Shown here piece after piece: positions 45,620-56,780 of a stretch of DNA of 64,000 bases. The position numbers were made by a program, and so were the translations under genes. Source of the DNA: Cladopsammia gracilis (Eukaryota > Cnidaria > Anthozoa > Scleractinia > Dendrophylliidae). Each line of letters opens with the position of its first letter. The stretch's first letter is position 1. The notes beneath the pieces were generated by a model. The model was not told the origin of the DNA and did no database searches. It saw only the letters and a program-made list of their open reading frames with translations. The stretch lies in the NCBI GenBank assembly GCA_022457155.1, contig JAJGOT010000155.1, positions 1,459,001 through 1,523,000 on the forward strand, read 5' to 3'.

Positions 45620-45690
45620 CATATCGACATTTTTTGACTTGATAATGACGTTAAGCTAGCGTCAAAACGTCGTCACTTTTAAATCTTAAA
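45620..45690 (+). repeat. Penelope-like 3' UTR phrase
   Basis: TGACGTTAAGCTAGCGTCAA then AACGTCGTCACTTTTAAATC, just downstream of the RT remnant and in the same orientation. It is comparable with the retroelement-type motif at 186-300. Confidence 0.45.
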
Positions 45691-46090
45691 ATGTTTTTAA
45701 GTAATATTTTATCGCAATTCTTTATAGTTAAACAAAACGTTGGACGGGAAATTAAGTCTCGTTCGTTTTACCGGGAATTAGAATAAACACAATAGTCGAT
45801 GCAAATCTGTTAAAACGTGTTAAAATACGGCATTGGGATGATGGTGGCTCCCAAAACACGATTTTTAACAATTCTGCATATTCTTATTGCGGAATACATT
45901 CAATGTAATGCACCGTAACTCGTGACTCGATTTTTGGGGTTTAAAGGGTTTGCTAGTTTTCTTTTGACTTTCATCTTTTACCCCGTTTTTCATAAACCCA
46001 AATAATGCTTGTAGGAGTACTGGTTTAATTAAAGACACAACCGAAACTTCAGCTGGAAAAGTTGTTAAAATCGATGTTAAAATGAACATC

Positions 46091-46112
46091 TGGCCCCGGT
46101 TGTTCAAAGAGC

Positions 46113-46146
<34 letters not shown>

Positions 46147-46240
46147 GTGGATAAACGTTAACAAAACGCATTGCGCTATCCACCGGATAGTGATTTATCC
46201 GGTGGATAGCGCTGATTCACGTTTTGAACAACTGGACCCA
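46091..46240. repeat. GTTGTTCAAA MITE, copy 2
   Basis: Ends GGCCCCGGTTGTTCAAA and TTTTGAACAACTGGACCC. The inside is built of GCTATCCACCGGATAAATCA and its inverse, so the 150-bp element folds on itself. Confidence 0.88.
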
Positions 46241-46492
46241 GCCGTTTATCAACAGACTCCCTTTCGGTATTAAATAATGATTATAATTAAAAATATAAGG
46301 TATAATTATAATAATAGTTTTCACAATATTGCGTTTATGAGAAAAACGATCAACTTGAACTGAAAGGCATTGATGTGCGTTATTGTAAACTGTTGTATTA
46401 ATACCTGCGACAGGCTGCGTAAAAAAGCTATGAAGGTTTTCTTTACAAATTTGAGGAAATAATCTCTATATATTAAAATTTTGGGTTTACCT

Positions 46493-46628
46493 CGGTGTAA
46501 GAACCTGTGACTTTTTCCTTTGTTTTTTTACCTTTGTAGTATTGCATTCCCAGTTGACTCTATTGTTTTATGCCTTTTGTTTTCTTTGTTTTACGTCACT
46601 CGTGAGTTTCACAGGTTCTTACACCGAG
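46493..46628. repeat. Fold-back element (CTCGGTGTAAGAACCTGTGA)
   Basis: The 20-bp end at 46493-46512 is exactly inverted at 46609-46628 with about 96 bp between. Non-coding. Confidence 0.85.
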
Positions 46629-46640
46629 GATGAGCCAAAA

Positions 46641-46965
46641 TTTTACCACTGTTAGGAAGCGAGTGTCGATATGGAGCAGCGGTTTGATTTAGGTTTGATC
46701 CTCGCGTATGTAAATCTAATTTTCTGTGTTTGCTGTACTAGTCTTGTATTGTCTTGTTTCCAGTCCGCGGGAATAATTACAGGCGAACGTATTGTATCTG
46801 CGGTTCCAAGAGTATGCAGTCTTTCCTAGTTTATTTTAAGTTGAAATGGAGTATGAAATCAGTTTTTATATTATCGATAAGATTGTAAGGAAATATAAGC
46901 CCAAGGAGAGATTTTAATCTCTGGAGGTTTTAAATTATACAGGGCTGATTGTGTGGAAAGTATCC
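46641..46965. other. Intergenic, nothing recognised
   Basis: No supported feature between the fold-back and the tandem repeat. Confidence 0.4.
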
Positions 46966-47065
46966 AGCAAGAGCAGGAACCCTGACCCTGCAAGAGCAGG
47001 AACCCCAACCCTGCAAGAGCAGGAACCCCAACCCTGCAAGAGCAGGAACGCCAACCCTGCAAGAA
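46966..47065. repeat. 23-bp tandem repeat of small hairpins
   Basis: About four and a half units of CCTGCAAGAGCAGGAACC plus CCAAC. CCTGC and GCAGG in each unit can pair around a 4-base AAGA loop. A nearby CG-rich micro-repeat (GGAGCGCGCGAGGAGCG) lies at 47258-47305. Confidence 0.88.
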
Positions 47066-47592
47066 ATGATTTCAACTGCACGTAAGATCATCCGAGTTGG
47101 ATTGGGAGACAGAGGGGGTCATTGGCAAGGGAATCCGAGAAATAAGTAACAAGTTATAAAGAGGGAGGGTAAAGGATAAAATAATTACTTAAGGTGACGG
47201 AAAATAGGAGCCTTCGTTGCAGGCATTAGAAATGGGAGAGAGAAGTGGAGAGTTTTGGAGCGCGCGAGGAGCGCACGAGGAGCGCCCTAGGAGCGCGCGA
47301 GGAGCGAACCTGAAAAAAGTTAGGCTAAATTTGTTCAAGTTGCCATTAATTTAGACCCAGTCCGTCCTTGACTAGAAACACTTATTAACAGTTTGGACAA
47401 TAAAATACAATACTTTATTAGTTCCTCTAACTTGGTTTTTCTGAGCACTAATTTACAATATGATATATAATTAATCAAACCTAAGAAAAATATTAATACA
47501 ATATTTGTATTATAAACATTTGAGAACAAAGATTAGCGAAAGAAGTCTGACACAACGTTTCGATGTCGCCATGACTCGGGCAATTTCTACAG

Positions 47593-47630
<38 letters not shown>

Positions 47631-47639
47631 GAGGGAACA

Positions 47640-48540
47640 TGCGATTACTTGTTTATAATATAGAGGGCAAAATTATAGGGAAAGCTTTCAGACTTTTTAA
47701 GAGTCACTCAGACTTGAAACTACCCGAAGTGAAAATACTCTCTCGCAAACTGACAAGAAAAACTTTTCAATTAATTCACTGTGGTTAAATAAATTTTTCT
47801 ATTCGGTCAAAGCATACATTTGGCTGTTATGTACATCTAGAGAATATAGCCTGATTTTTATCGATAATAGACACTTTACGACAAAAACAAAGCAAGTTTT
47901 ATTTAAGCGTACCTGTGTTGTGAAGTTTTTGCCGCTTTGATAACAACAACAAATGGCGAGAGTTCAAACTTGCTTGCACGTTTGGCGATTTAATTGCTTT
48001 CTTTCACTTCTTTTAGCCTTATTCTTTCTCCTGTTAAACGTATATTTGCCCTTTCAGGAAAATCTGTCAAAGTTCTTTTCTTTAGGTCCGCAGAAATCCG
48101 CATTTTTTTTTCACTGAAGCCATGGAACTTTAAAACCTTTTGTCGCCATGAATGAATTTCTTCGAGGTCTTCAACGTCGCAAAGTGGCCTGCAGGCGCCT
48201 AGTTAATCCAAGATTTTACACCAATTATCGCTTCCTGTTTGGCGTAAAATGCTGTAATTCACCTGTAGAATTCCTTTCATAGGTATATTCCGATTTCATT
48301 CCTTTTTTATAACAAAATCTCCCGCAAAACATGCGAGCGCTCCGTTTGCAAATTTTCTTCAAAATCCCGCCAAGCCAACTGAATGCAACGAGAACGACGC
48401 GCTCAACCAATCACGAGTGAGAAATTTTGACGCTCGACCAATCAGGAGCGAGTAATTTTGCCCTCAATTAATAAAAAATGCCCTCTTCGTCAGCCAATCA
48501 GCATTCAGTAATTTTGCCCTCTATATTATAAATAGTTATA
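47640..48540. mobile_element. Inverted-repeat-bounded element with a small open frame
   Basis: TATAATATAGAGGGCAAAAT at about 47656 is inverted as ATTTTGCCCTCTATATTATA near 48514. A second TTTTGCCCTC lies at 48457. Inside, a 54-codon plus frame at 47953-48117 starts MARVQTCLHVWRFN and continues CFLSLLLALFFLLLNVYLPF, a plausible membrane anchor. The frame is too short and isolated to call a gene. Confidence 0.55.
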
Positions 48541-50250
48541 TAAACATTAGAATCCCTTCTTAGGATGTATCAGTTATTTGCTAAGACGCCGCGCACAATC
48601 TTATTAATACTTATATAAACATTAGAATCCCTTCTTAATCCATGTATCAGTTATTTGCTGAGACGCCGCGCGCACTCTTATTAATACTTATATAAACATT
48701 AGAATCCCTTCTTAATCCATGTATCAGTTATTTGCTAAAACGCGTGCATACTCTTATTAATACTTATATAAACATTAGAATCCCTTCTTAGGGTGTATCA
48801 GTTATTTGCTAAAACGCGCGCACACTCCTATTAATACTTACATAAACATTAGAATCCATTCTTAATCCATGTATCAGTTATTTGCTAAAACGCGCGCATA
48901 CTCTTATTAATACTTATATAAACATTAGAATCCCTTCTTAGGATGTAGCAGTTATTTCCTAAAACGCGCGCACACTCTTATTAATACTTACATAAACATT
49001 AGAATCCATTCTTAATCCACGTATCAGTTATTTGCTAACGCGTGTACGCTCTTATTAATACTTATATAAACATTATTATCCCTTTCTTATTTCATGTATC
49101 AGTCATTTGCTATAACACGCATACTCGGCTTAATACTTATACAAACAATATTATCCCTTTTTAATTTATGAATCAGTTGTTTGCTAAAACACGCGCATTC
49201 TCATATTAATAATTCTATCTGAAACATTATTATCCCTTCTTAATTCATGTAACAGTTGTTCGCTAAAACAAGCCCACACTCTTAATATTTATATAAACAT
49301 TATTATCCCTTCTTAATTCATGTAACAGTTGTTCGCTAAAACAAGCCCACACTCTTAATATTTATATAAACATTATTATCCCTCTTAATTCAGGTATCAG
49401 TTGTTTGCTAAAACACGCGCACTATTGTTCATACTTATATTATCATTCCTTCTGTTCACGTGACATTTATTTGTTAACACGCTCACATTCTTATCAATTA
49501 ATACTTATATAAACATTGTTCTTTTTTTAACCGTGTATTAATTGTTTGCTAAAACAGGCGCACCACACTCTTCCTAAATTTATTGATCAGTTGTTTGCCA
49601 AAACGGGCATCTTATACAAATATTATCACTACTCAATTAATGTATCATAATGTATAATGTATTTTTTTTTTTACTTTTATTTGCTAATACGCGCACACTT
49701 TTGTTAATACTTATATAAACAACATTATCCCTTCTCAGTTATTTGATAACACGCGCACTCTTAATATTTATAGACATTATCCTTTTTTTTAAAATTCATG
49801 TAATAGTTATTTGCTAACACGCACACACTCTCTTTCTTCCATCAGTTGTTTGTTAACATGCGCAATCATTTGATTCTGTAGTTCACTTACACGCGCACAC
49901 TCCTAAGTTTTATATAAACACTATTATTCCTTCTAAAGTCAATTATTAGTTGTTTATTACCTCGCACACCCTCGTATTTATTATACATATATTTTCTTCT
50001 TTATTATTAATTTGTCAGTTGTTTGCTGAAACGCGGATATTCCTTATTCTTATATGAGCACTTTCATTCCTTTTTGAGTCATGATCAAACGAAATCATTA
50101 TGTAAACATCATTATCCCTACCACTCCTGATTCGTATATAAATTAAACACGATTATTCCTCTCTTGATTCACACGCGCATACTCTTAATTCTTGTGCAAA
50201 AATAGCTATCCCTTTTCAATATGTTATCCATTGTATGATAACACACGTAC
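48536..50250. repeat. Degenerate 77-bp satellite
   Basis: The unit begins CTTATATAAACATTAGAATC, continues CCTTCTTAATCCATGTATCA and GTTATTTGCTAAAACGCGCG, and ends CACACTCTTATTAATA. Early units (48536-49100) are close to identical; later ones decay steadily to the right with indels. It begins directly at the right end of the element at 47640-48540. Confidence 0.93.
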
Positions 50251-50668
50251 ACACGCTTACTTGTACAATAAATTAATTAACGTCAAATTTGTTACTACAT
50301 TTTTAAAGTTCAATGATCATCATCAAAATTATCCCTTGATTTTGTAAATTTGTCCCTTAAAATATTTGAATTTGAGCGAATATTAACATAAGCCTACAAT
50401 ATTAGCTTCGAAAAAAGATCAGTATAGAAAGGAAACTGTTAGAAATTTCCCGAGTTTGATTTGTTTGCACCCCCCCCCCCCCGAGAAATCACGTGGGTAA
50501 TTAGCATTATAACATAAAAACCAAAATGGTGGCTACCGTGAATAAGGCCTATTGACTAAAAATACCGGTTAAAGACAGCATGTGGTAATGGATACATTTT
50601 AAAACAGCCCTTAAAAAGCGCTCTTGTACGACTTAGATTATTCACTCTGATTTCTTTGAAGCTAACAG
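50251..50668. other. Intergenic, nothing recognised
   Basis: No supported feature apart from a poly-C run at 50470-50484. Confidence 0.4.
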
Positions 50669-50771
50669 AAGCATGCAACAGGAACAGCTGGTGGTCCATT
50701 ATCCGATCCTGATTATGAGTCCATTTCATCTGATCAAGCTGAATATCCTTTCATGGAGTTCCAAAAGCGTT
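50669..50771 (+). CDS. Orphan exon candidate, possible receptor-kinase juxtamembrane segment
   Basis: An AG acceptor (GAAGCTAACAG) and a GTGAAG donor bound a 103-nt open stretch, phase 0 in and phase 1 out: KHATGTAGGPLSDPDYESIS then SDQAEYPFMEFQKR. The acidic Tyr motifs and the PFMEFQKR stretch resemble the segment just before the kinase domain in cnidarian receptor tyrosine kinases. No neighbouring kinase exon was found within several kilobases, so this may be a stray or decayed exon. A different frame gives the 69-codon methionine-started reading here, which has no splice logic. Confidence 0.3.
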
Positions 50772-51450
50772 GTGAAGTCGCTTGAAATAGCTGAAAGTAC
50801 ATGGTATATTGAACAATTAGACTGCAATGTCGCAGTTTCTTACCGTGGTGGGAGAATTAAAATTCACGAAAAGTTTGGCTGAACACCAACGTAAAACATC
50901 TGTACCCAATTTTAAGATTTAAAAGAAAATCATGGGTTCGAAATATTGAGAGATGACGGAATTCCAGAGTTTTTCAGGGTACAAAAAGAATATAATCCCA
51001 AACCAAGAAAATCACAATTTTCACGGCTTAATGGTTAAAACATTAAGCTTTTATCGTACGTGACATACTAAGTGTGTGTGTGGAGAAACGTTAATTAAAT
51101 TCGGGAAGTTTTCCAGGAATAGTGTGAACCCTGTAGACCATAATACCCAAACGAAAAACGAAAACAGCTCAAATTCCAATTCTTCGGGGCCTCACATATC
51201 TACATAGGGACGTACTACCCGGATCAGACCACAACTCCTGCACCCAATTTTTATAGTTTACGGTTGTGGGTAATTTAATACCAAGGATTTGAGCGTAAAT
51301 ACAAAAAGACTATGACCAGTTTCTCTTTTCTCCAAAAGTAAGGTGAGACAGAAGCGAAACACAGAGGCCCAAGTTAAAACGCGACCACGAGGAAGCTCCA
51401 CGCGTGAACCCACGTAAAAACAAGTGTAAGTTTAAATTATTATGATTCAG
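50772..51450. other. Intergenic or intronic, nothing recognised
   Basis: No exon continuing the candidate at 50669 was identified, and no repeat. Confidence 0.35.
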
Positions 51451-51609
51451 GCCCCGGTTGTTCAAAAGGTGGATAGCGCTATCCACCGGATAAATCACTA
51501 TCCAGTGGATAAGCATTAGCAAAACCAATTGTGTTATCCACTGGATAGTGATTTGTCCGGTGGATAGCGCTATCCACCTTTTGAACAACCGTTTTGAACA
51601 ACCGGGGCC
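51451..51609. repeat. GTTGTTCAAA MITE, copy 3
   Basis: Ends GCCCCGGTTGTTCAAAAGGT and GAACAACCGGGGC. The right end is locally doubled (TTTTGAACAACCG twice). Internally the same palindromic GGATAGCGCTATCCACCGG modules as at 46091. Confidence 0.9.
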
Positions 51610-52529
51610 TGGAGATGTACCTGTGATGTGATTTGTTTCGCGTCTTTAGTCTCCCTTGAATCCCTCTTCCTCTTCTGTATAACCTGAAGTGAAAACGAAC
51701 TGTGTATAAGGCCAGGCCAAACAAGATCGGGAGTCAACGAGAGCTAAAGAATAAGAATTAGACGAGAGTTTCCTTTAAGTCTCAGTGATTATATTCAGTT
51801 CATTCCAGTGAAACGAGATTTAAAGCGTACGAGTAGCATGTATAAGTGATTTTACTGAAAGTGGTAAATGCTTGGCTGAGATCTCTTCATTTAACGAACG
51901 GGTGTAAATAGATTTGCAGTAGGTTGGTTAGCGAATGAACACAATAATTTTAAAATGCTCTCCATAAACTTAATACTGATTGGACATGATTAAAAAGTTG
52001 CTTACTGCAAAACTCTCATAAAAATCTCAGGCGAGGGCCAAACGAGAGAAAACTCTGAACGACAACTTTCAACACCAGTTTCAATTAGAGCTCTTGAGAA
52101 GTGCATGATCGATTTCAAGCCAAACCGCGAGAGGAAGTCGGCGACTCTCGTCCTCATTTACTCATGGCTTTAAATCAATTTCAATAATAAGCAATGACAT
52201 GTTTGAGCAGCTGCATGATAACCTTTGACTTACCTGTAATACATTTCTTGTCATCAGCTATCCCTGGGTTCTTTTTCCTTTCCGTCATGGTGAAAACCAC
52301 AGTCTAATCATAAATACAGATTATAATAAATTCTTCATAAAGAGTAAGGCAACATCATTCAGTTAAGCTCTCCTCACCTTCTGAAGTGATCAGCAAACTG
52401 CATGAATGCAATCACAATAATTGCTGTTTAAAGGCTTCCCTCCACACTCCCCTCAGAAATCAACCTATAACATATAACAATATTGTATTAACTATCGATT
52501 TTGTGACATCATCAAAAAAGCAAAAAAGC
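51610..52529. other. Intergenic, nothing recognised
   Basis: No supported gene or repeat in this stretch. Confidence 0.4.
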
Positions 52530-52835
52530 AGAATTTATAGCAAATTTTCTCGAGTTTTATTCCAAATTGTGAGACACAAACGCTAACTTTCAGATATTCT
52601 TTTTAGGGAAAAATAAACGAAATTGCGTGATATTGGGAAAATTAACCGTCTCAATGACCCTGCTAAGTATGTTTTTTCCTTTACAAATGATGTCCATATC
52701 CATTTCCGCTACATAGCCATTCTCAAGGTGCTGTGTTTCCATGGCAATGACAACTTATAAATAAGAAAAAATATGTTGGAATCCTCTTGCAAGACAAGAA
52801 AATTATGCTTTATTAATACCCTAGTGAGCCGCCTA
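52530..52835. repeat. Dispersed repeat, related to 1495-1870
   Basis: The same ordered landmarks as the copy at 1495-1870, for example TTCTTTTTAG, ACGAAATTGCGTGATAT, and TTGCAAGACAAGAAAAT near 52786. Confidence 0.5.
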
Positions 52836-52929
52836 ACTCTCGTCAGCAGCTGATTCTCTGATTTGTTTAATCTCAGCAAGAGAAAAACTTATTTTGCTGC
52901 GATGGGCTGGAATGAATGAATTAGAAATA

Positions 52930-54635
52930 ACTAGCGCGTATATATACCTTGCTGCAATTAGTATCTAACATCTTAATATCTCTAGTCTAATAGGCTCTTG
53001 GCATCCCTGAGAACTGCAAGATTAAAGCATTGCAAAACTGTACGATTAACATGCAATTGGTAAATATTAGTTATTAATCTGATATCGTAGAGGGATTTTC
53101 ACACGAGTGTCGTAAAACCAAAACCAAATTAATTACTCTGACTAATCGAAAATAAGGCAGGCAATCCAATGAACCAATCAGAGCTCGAATCAAATACATG
53201 TAGCCGGCGCCAAGCGCGAGAAAACGCGTGCAGGCAAGTCAGAATTGATTTTGGTTTCACCCCTGATTGGTTGAAAAATTGGCGTGAGATATTTTAGCCA
53301 ATCACAAAGCGCAGCATTACAAAACCAAAGCAATAGTAAAATTCCTTTCGATACTCAATTGAAAACTGCACTATCACTTTTCCTTTCTTAATCGTAAACA
53401 TTCACAGGTATTCCAAGACATACCTTTTAGTAAGTTGCCTTTTGTGTTAGGCGGTGGATTGTTGATAGACTTAAGACCCATTTTCTTCATAAGGAGCCAT
53501 CTGTCTTCAATCAATGATCACCTGCAATTCTCAAAAATAAAACTGTTTACGAGAAAAAAGAGCGTTAGTAATATAACACAGACATTTCTAATCGATGTAA
53601 TTATGAAGCATGTTAATGGCTATAACATGTGCTTAAAAATTATCCTCGCGCGTGTTGCGTGCATGTGCTCTCGCAGTTACAGGTGTCGCGCACACACAGT
53701 CTCTTTCTGTCTCTCTCGCACGCACACACGAAAGAAAAACTAAGACGTATAATTTTTCAATTATTTACCTAGCTGCAATTAGTAACTCGCCATTGGCTCA
53801 GTCCCCTGTAGCGGATTTGTCAGCATCTCCAATCTAATAGGCTCTTGGCATCCATGAGAACTGCAAGATTAAAACATTGCAAAACTGTGAGATTAACATT
53901 GCGTGCAATTGGTAAATATTAGTTAGAACCTTATTTTTACTCGAGTATTGTGGCCCCAGTCTATTTATTAAGCTGACATCGTAAGGCGGTTTTCACTCTA
54001 TTGTCGTAAAACCAAAACCAAAGTAACTACTACGACAAATAAAAAAGAAGCAGAGAACTGATCCAATGAACCAATCATGCAGAGCTTGAAATAAATACAT
54101 GTCGCTGGTGCCAAGCGCGGGAAACGTGTGCAGGCAATTCACGATTGGTTTTGGTTTTACCTCTGATTGGTCGAGAAAGTGGTGCAAGATGTTCTACCCA
54201 ATCACAAAACAAAGTATTGCAAAACCGAATCAACAGCGAAATTACTTTCGATACTCATTGAAAACCACACTGTCACTTTTTCTTTGTTAATCGTAAAAAA
54301 ATCCAGACTTACCTGTTAGTTACTTGCATTGTGTGTTAAACGGTGAATTTTTGATAGACTTGAGACCCATTTCCTTCATAAGGAGCCACCTGTTTTCAAT
54401 CAGTAATCACCTACAGTTCTCTACAAATAAAACTTTTTACGAGACAAGGGCATTAGTAATATAAAACAGACTTTTCTAATCAGTGTAATTATGAAGCATG
54501 TAAGTGTCTACAATATGTGGTTAAAAATTATCGCGCACGTGTTGCGTCTATGTGCTCGCGCAGTTACAGGCATCACGCACACACAGTCTCTCTCTCTCCC
54601 TCTCTCTCTCTCTCTCTCCCTCTCTCTCTCTCTCG

Positions 54636-54640
<5 letters not shown>
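52930..54640. repeat. Tandem duplication of about 847 bp
   Basis: Copy 1 runs about 52930-53785 and copy 2 about 53786-54640. Landmarks such as CTAATAGGCTCTTGGCATCC (52987 and 53834) are 847 bp apart, and the order is kept through GTCGTAAAACCAAAACCAAA, AATACATGT, GATTGGTT and a CACACACAGTCTCT end. The copies differ by many substitutions and indels, so the event is not recent. No shared intact frame. Confidence 0.85.
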
Positions 54641-54671
<31 letters not shown>

Positions 54672-54672
54672 T
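54588..54672. repeat. CT and ATC microsatellites
   Basis: A (CT)n run to about 54634 is followed directly by (ATC)n to 54672. Long His- or Ile-rich and Leu/Ser frames here are artefacts. Confidence 0.95.
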
Positions 54673-55404
54673 ATCCTCTCTATCTCGTGAAGAACAGGGC
54701 CATCAATCCTCTTCCTCCTGGTATTTTCTGTCTCTGGCTGCAGTCTCTGTTTCTCTCGAGGTTCAAAATCCTAGCTACGTCCTTTCCTTATAGACGGTTC
54801 TCCGCCACGTCTCTCTTGACCGTTCTGTCCTACGCCTGCTTTCGGGTGTCCATGTTAGTATGATCTTGGGGTTATTGTCAGTGATATTCTTTAAACATGA
54901 TCTAACCAATTCCATCGCCTGTATCTTATTTGTTCACCAATATTTCTTCTTCCTCTTTCTTGAGAAGATGAAGGTAAATAGGCTGTCTAGTGCTAGAAGG
55001 CAAATGGATTACACAAGACCGCGAAAAAAGCGTTAAAATTGCATTATGAGACAACGGGCGTGTAATTACGGTCACCCCTTTCAAGACCACTGCCAAAGGC
55101 CTTTTATTTCTCAGGTGAATACATACAAATTCTATCCCACGATTTATTATTTTAAAGCTGTTGTTGAGTGTATTTCATACATTATAGCAGCAATTATAAA
55201 ATCTACAAAGGAATTTATGACTTTGTAGAAATGAGTAAAAATAAATAATATCCAATGTGTTAGGTTTACCCCAAATCTGAAGCTTATTTTACTGCTCTCA
55301 GTGCATAGATTGATGTCATGTCTTTGAGTATGGATATATTTGAAAGTTATAGGGATTACCAACTATATCATAGATGAAGGGAGGGGGTAACATTATGCTT
55401 TATA
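54673..55404. other. Intergenic, nothing recognised
   Basis: No supported feature. Confidence 0.4.
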
Positions 55405-55463
55405 ATTCGACTGTGACGTCATTTTACCTTATAAGGAAGAGAGGACACACAAAATATCCGATC
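55405..55463. repeat. Dispersed repeat end, inverted copy of 1-60
   Basis: Matches the reverse complement of the window start, with TCGACTGTGACGTCATTTTA shared. Confidence 0.6.
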
Positions 55464-55555
55464 GTATTACAAAGTAGATTGCAGTATCACACCTTACTGT
55501 CCCGGTTCAAAGACGTCAAGCTATTAAAAATATAATAATTTTAGTCGAATAATAA

Positions 55556-55701
55556 ATCCCTTATTCGATGGTTTAACAGATAATACTTGCGGATATTTTA
55601 CTCATTGCTCGCATTTTTTCTCGCCCCTGCGGGACTCGAAAAAATACTACGCATTTCGTTAAATATCCGCGCGTATTATCTGTTAAACCATCGAATACGG
55701 T
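55556..55701. repeat. Fold-back MITE (TTCGATGGTTTAACAGATAA)
   Basis: TTCGATGGTTTAACAGATAA near 55563 is inverted as TTATCTGTTAAACCATCGAA near 55677, with inner arms GCGGATATTT and AAATATCCGC. Non-coding, about 145 bp. Confidence 0.85.
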
Positions 55702-55856
55702 GTGTTTAAATAGACAATTTCTGTGGCAAATATTCATAGAATACAAGTTGGATGAACGAACACACAGCCGTGTGCAGAAAGTCGTATCGACATGGATTGC
55801 ACGCACAGGATGATAATGGTTTGGAGTAGCATACAGTGAGATATCCCACGAGTCAC

Positions 55857-55918
55857 TTGATTTTTCTTAGTATACACGGGAGCCTTTTGCCTCATGTGTA
55901 TACAAAGAAAAATCAAGT
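55857..55918. repeat. Short hairpin
   Basis: CTTGATTTTTCTTAGTATAC pairs with GTATACAAAGAAAAATCAAG (one mismatch or bulge) around about 22 bp. Confidence 0.8.
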
Positions 55919-56029
55919 CATGAGTATTCATGACTTTATAACTTGAAGGTATTCCGAAGATTTCTGACAGTTTTTTGACAATTTCCGGATATTTTTATGA
56001 TGCTAGTTGCAAGTTTGTGATCAATTTCT

Positions 56030-56170
56030 GAATTTTCCGAAGTTTATCGAAGACTCTCGACAATTTACCGAAGGTGTTACGAAAATTTCCGATGATTGTC
56101 CGAAGGTCATTTTAATGTTTTCAGTCATATTTGCCGAAGATTACCGAAGACGTCCGAAGATTAGAGAGGA
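56030..56170. repeat. Cryptic CCGAAG-rich repeat
   Basis: CCGAAG or close variants occur about nine times in 140 bp without a fixed period, for example TTTCCGAAG, TACCGAAGG, GTCCGAAGG and GCCGAAGATTACCGAAGACG. Confidence 0.6.
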
Positions 56171-56484
56171 AGATACCAAGATATTTCGACTGAAGCCCAC
56201 TTACATTTCTTGCTCAGAACACTTGCCAGTTCAATTTACGACGCTGATAAACTGACTGCACGAACATCTTTGAATTCCATCAATGGTGTGACAAAACTGC
56301 GCGACACAGGCATCAAATGTGATCAAAGGTTTTACCGTACTTTTGTCTATGCTTTTGACACTCTTTTGAAGCGCGTCAAAAGTGCTAGAAATTTGATGCA
56401 CGTCACAGGCGAATCAAAGGTACCTTTGTACAAGACAAAGCAGCATTTGACAGCACCTTTAGTATACTTTTGATAAGCGTCAAA

Positions 56485-56780
56485 GATGCACAGCATCAAA
56501 GATGCACAGCATCAAAGATGCACAGCATCAAAGATGCACAGCATCAAAGATGCACAGCATCAAGGATGCACAGCATCAAAGATGCACAGCATCAAGGATG
56601 CACAGCATCAAAGATGCACACCATCAAAGATGCACACCATCAAAGATGCACACCATCAAAGATGCACACCATCAAAGATGCACACCTTCAAAGATGCACA
56701 CCATCAAAGATGCACAGCATCAAAGATGCACAGCATCATAGATGCACAGCATCATAGATGCACAGCATCAAAGGTGCACT
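56485..56780. repeat. 16-bp palindromic VNTR, 18 copies
   Basis: The unit is GATGCACAGCATCAAA. GATGC and GCATC in each unit are inverted around ACA. Copies 1-8 and 15-18 have CAGC; copies 9-14 have CACC, which breaks the palindrome. Phase is kept exactly for 288 bp. Because 16 is not a multiple of 3, all frames read through and give three artificial open frames of 79-98 codons. Confidence 0.97.

Noticed and set aside
48536..50250. CRISPR-like repeat and spacer layout
   Set aside because: Eukaryotic context, no constant repeat with unique spacers: the entire 77-bp unit repeats and decays.
54588..54863. His-rich and Leu/Ser-rich coding frames
   Set aside because: They are translations of (CT)n and (ATC)n microsatellites.
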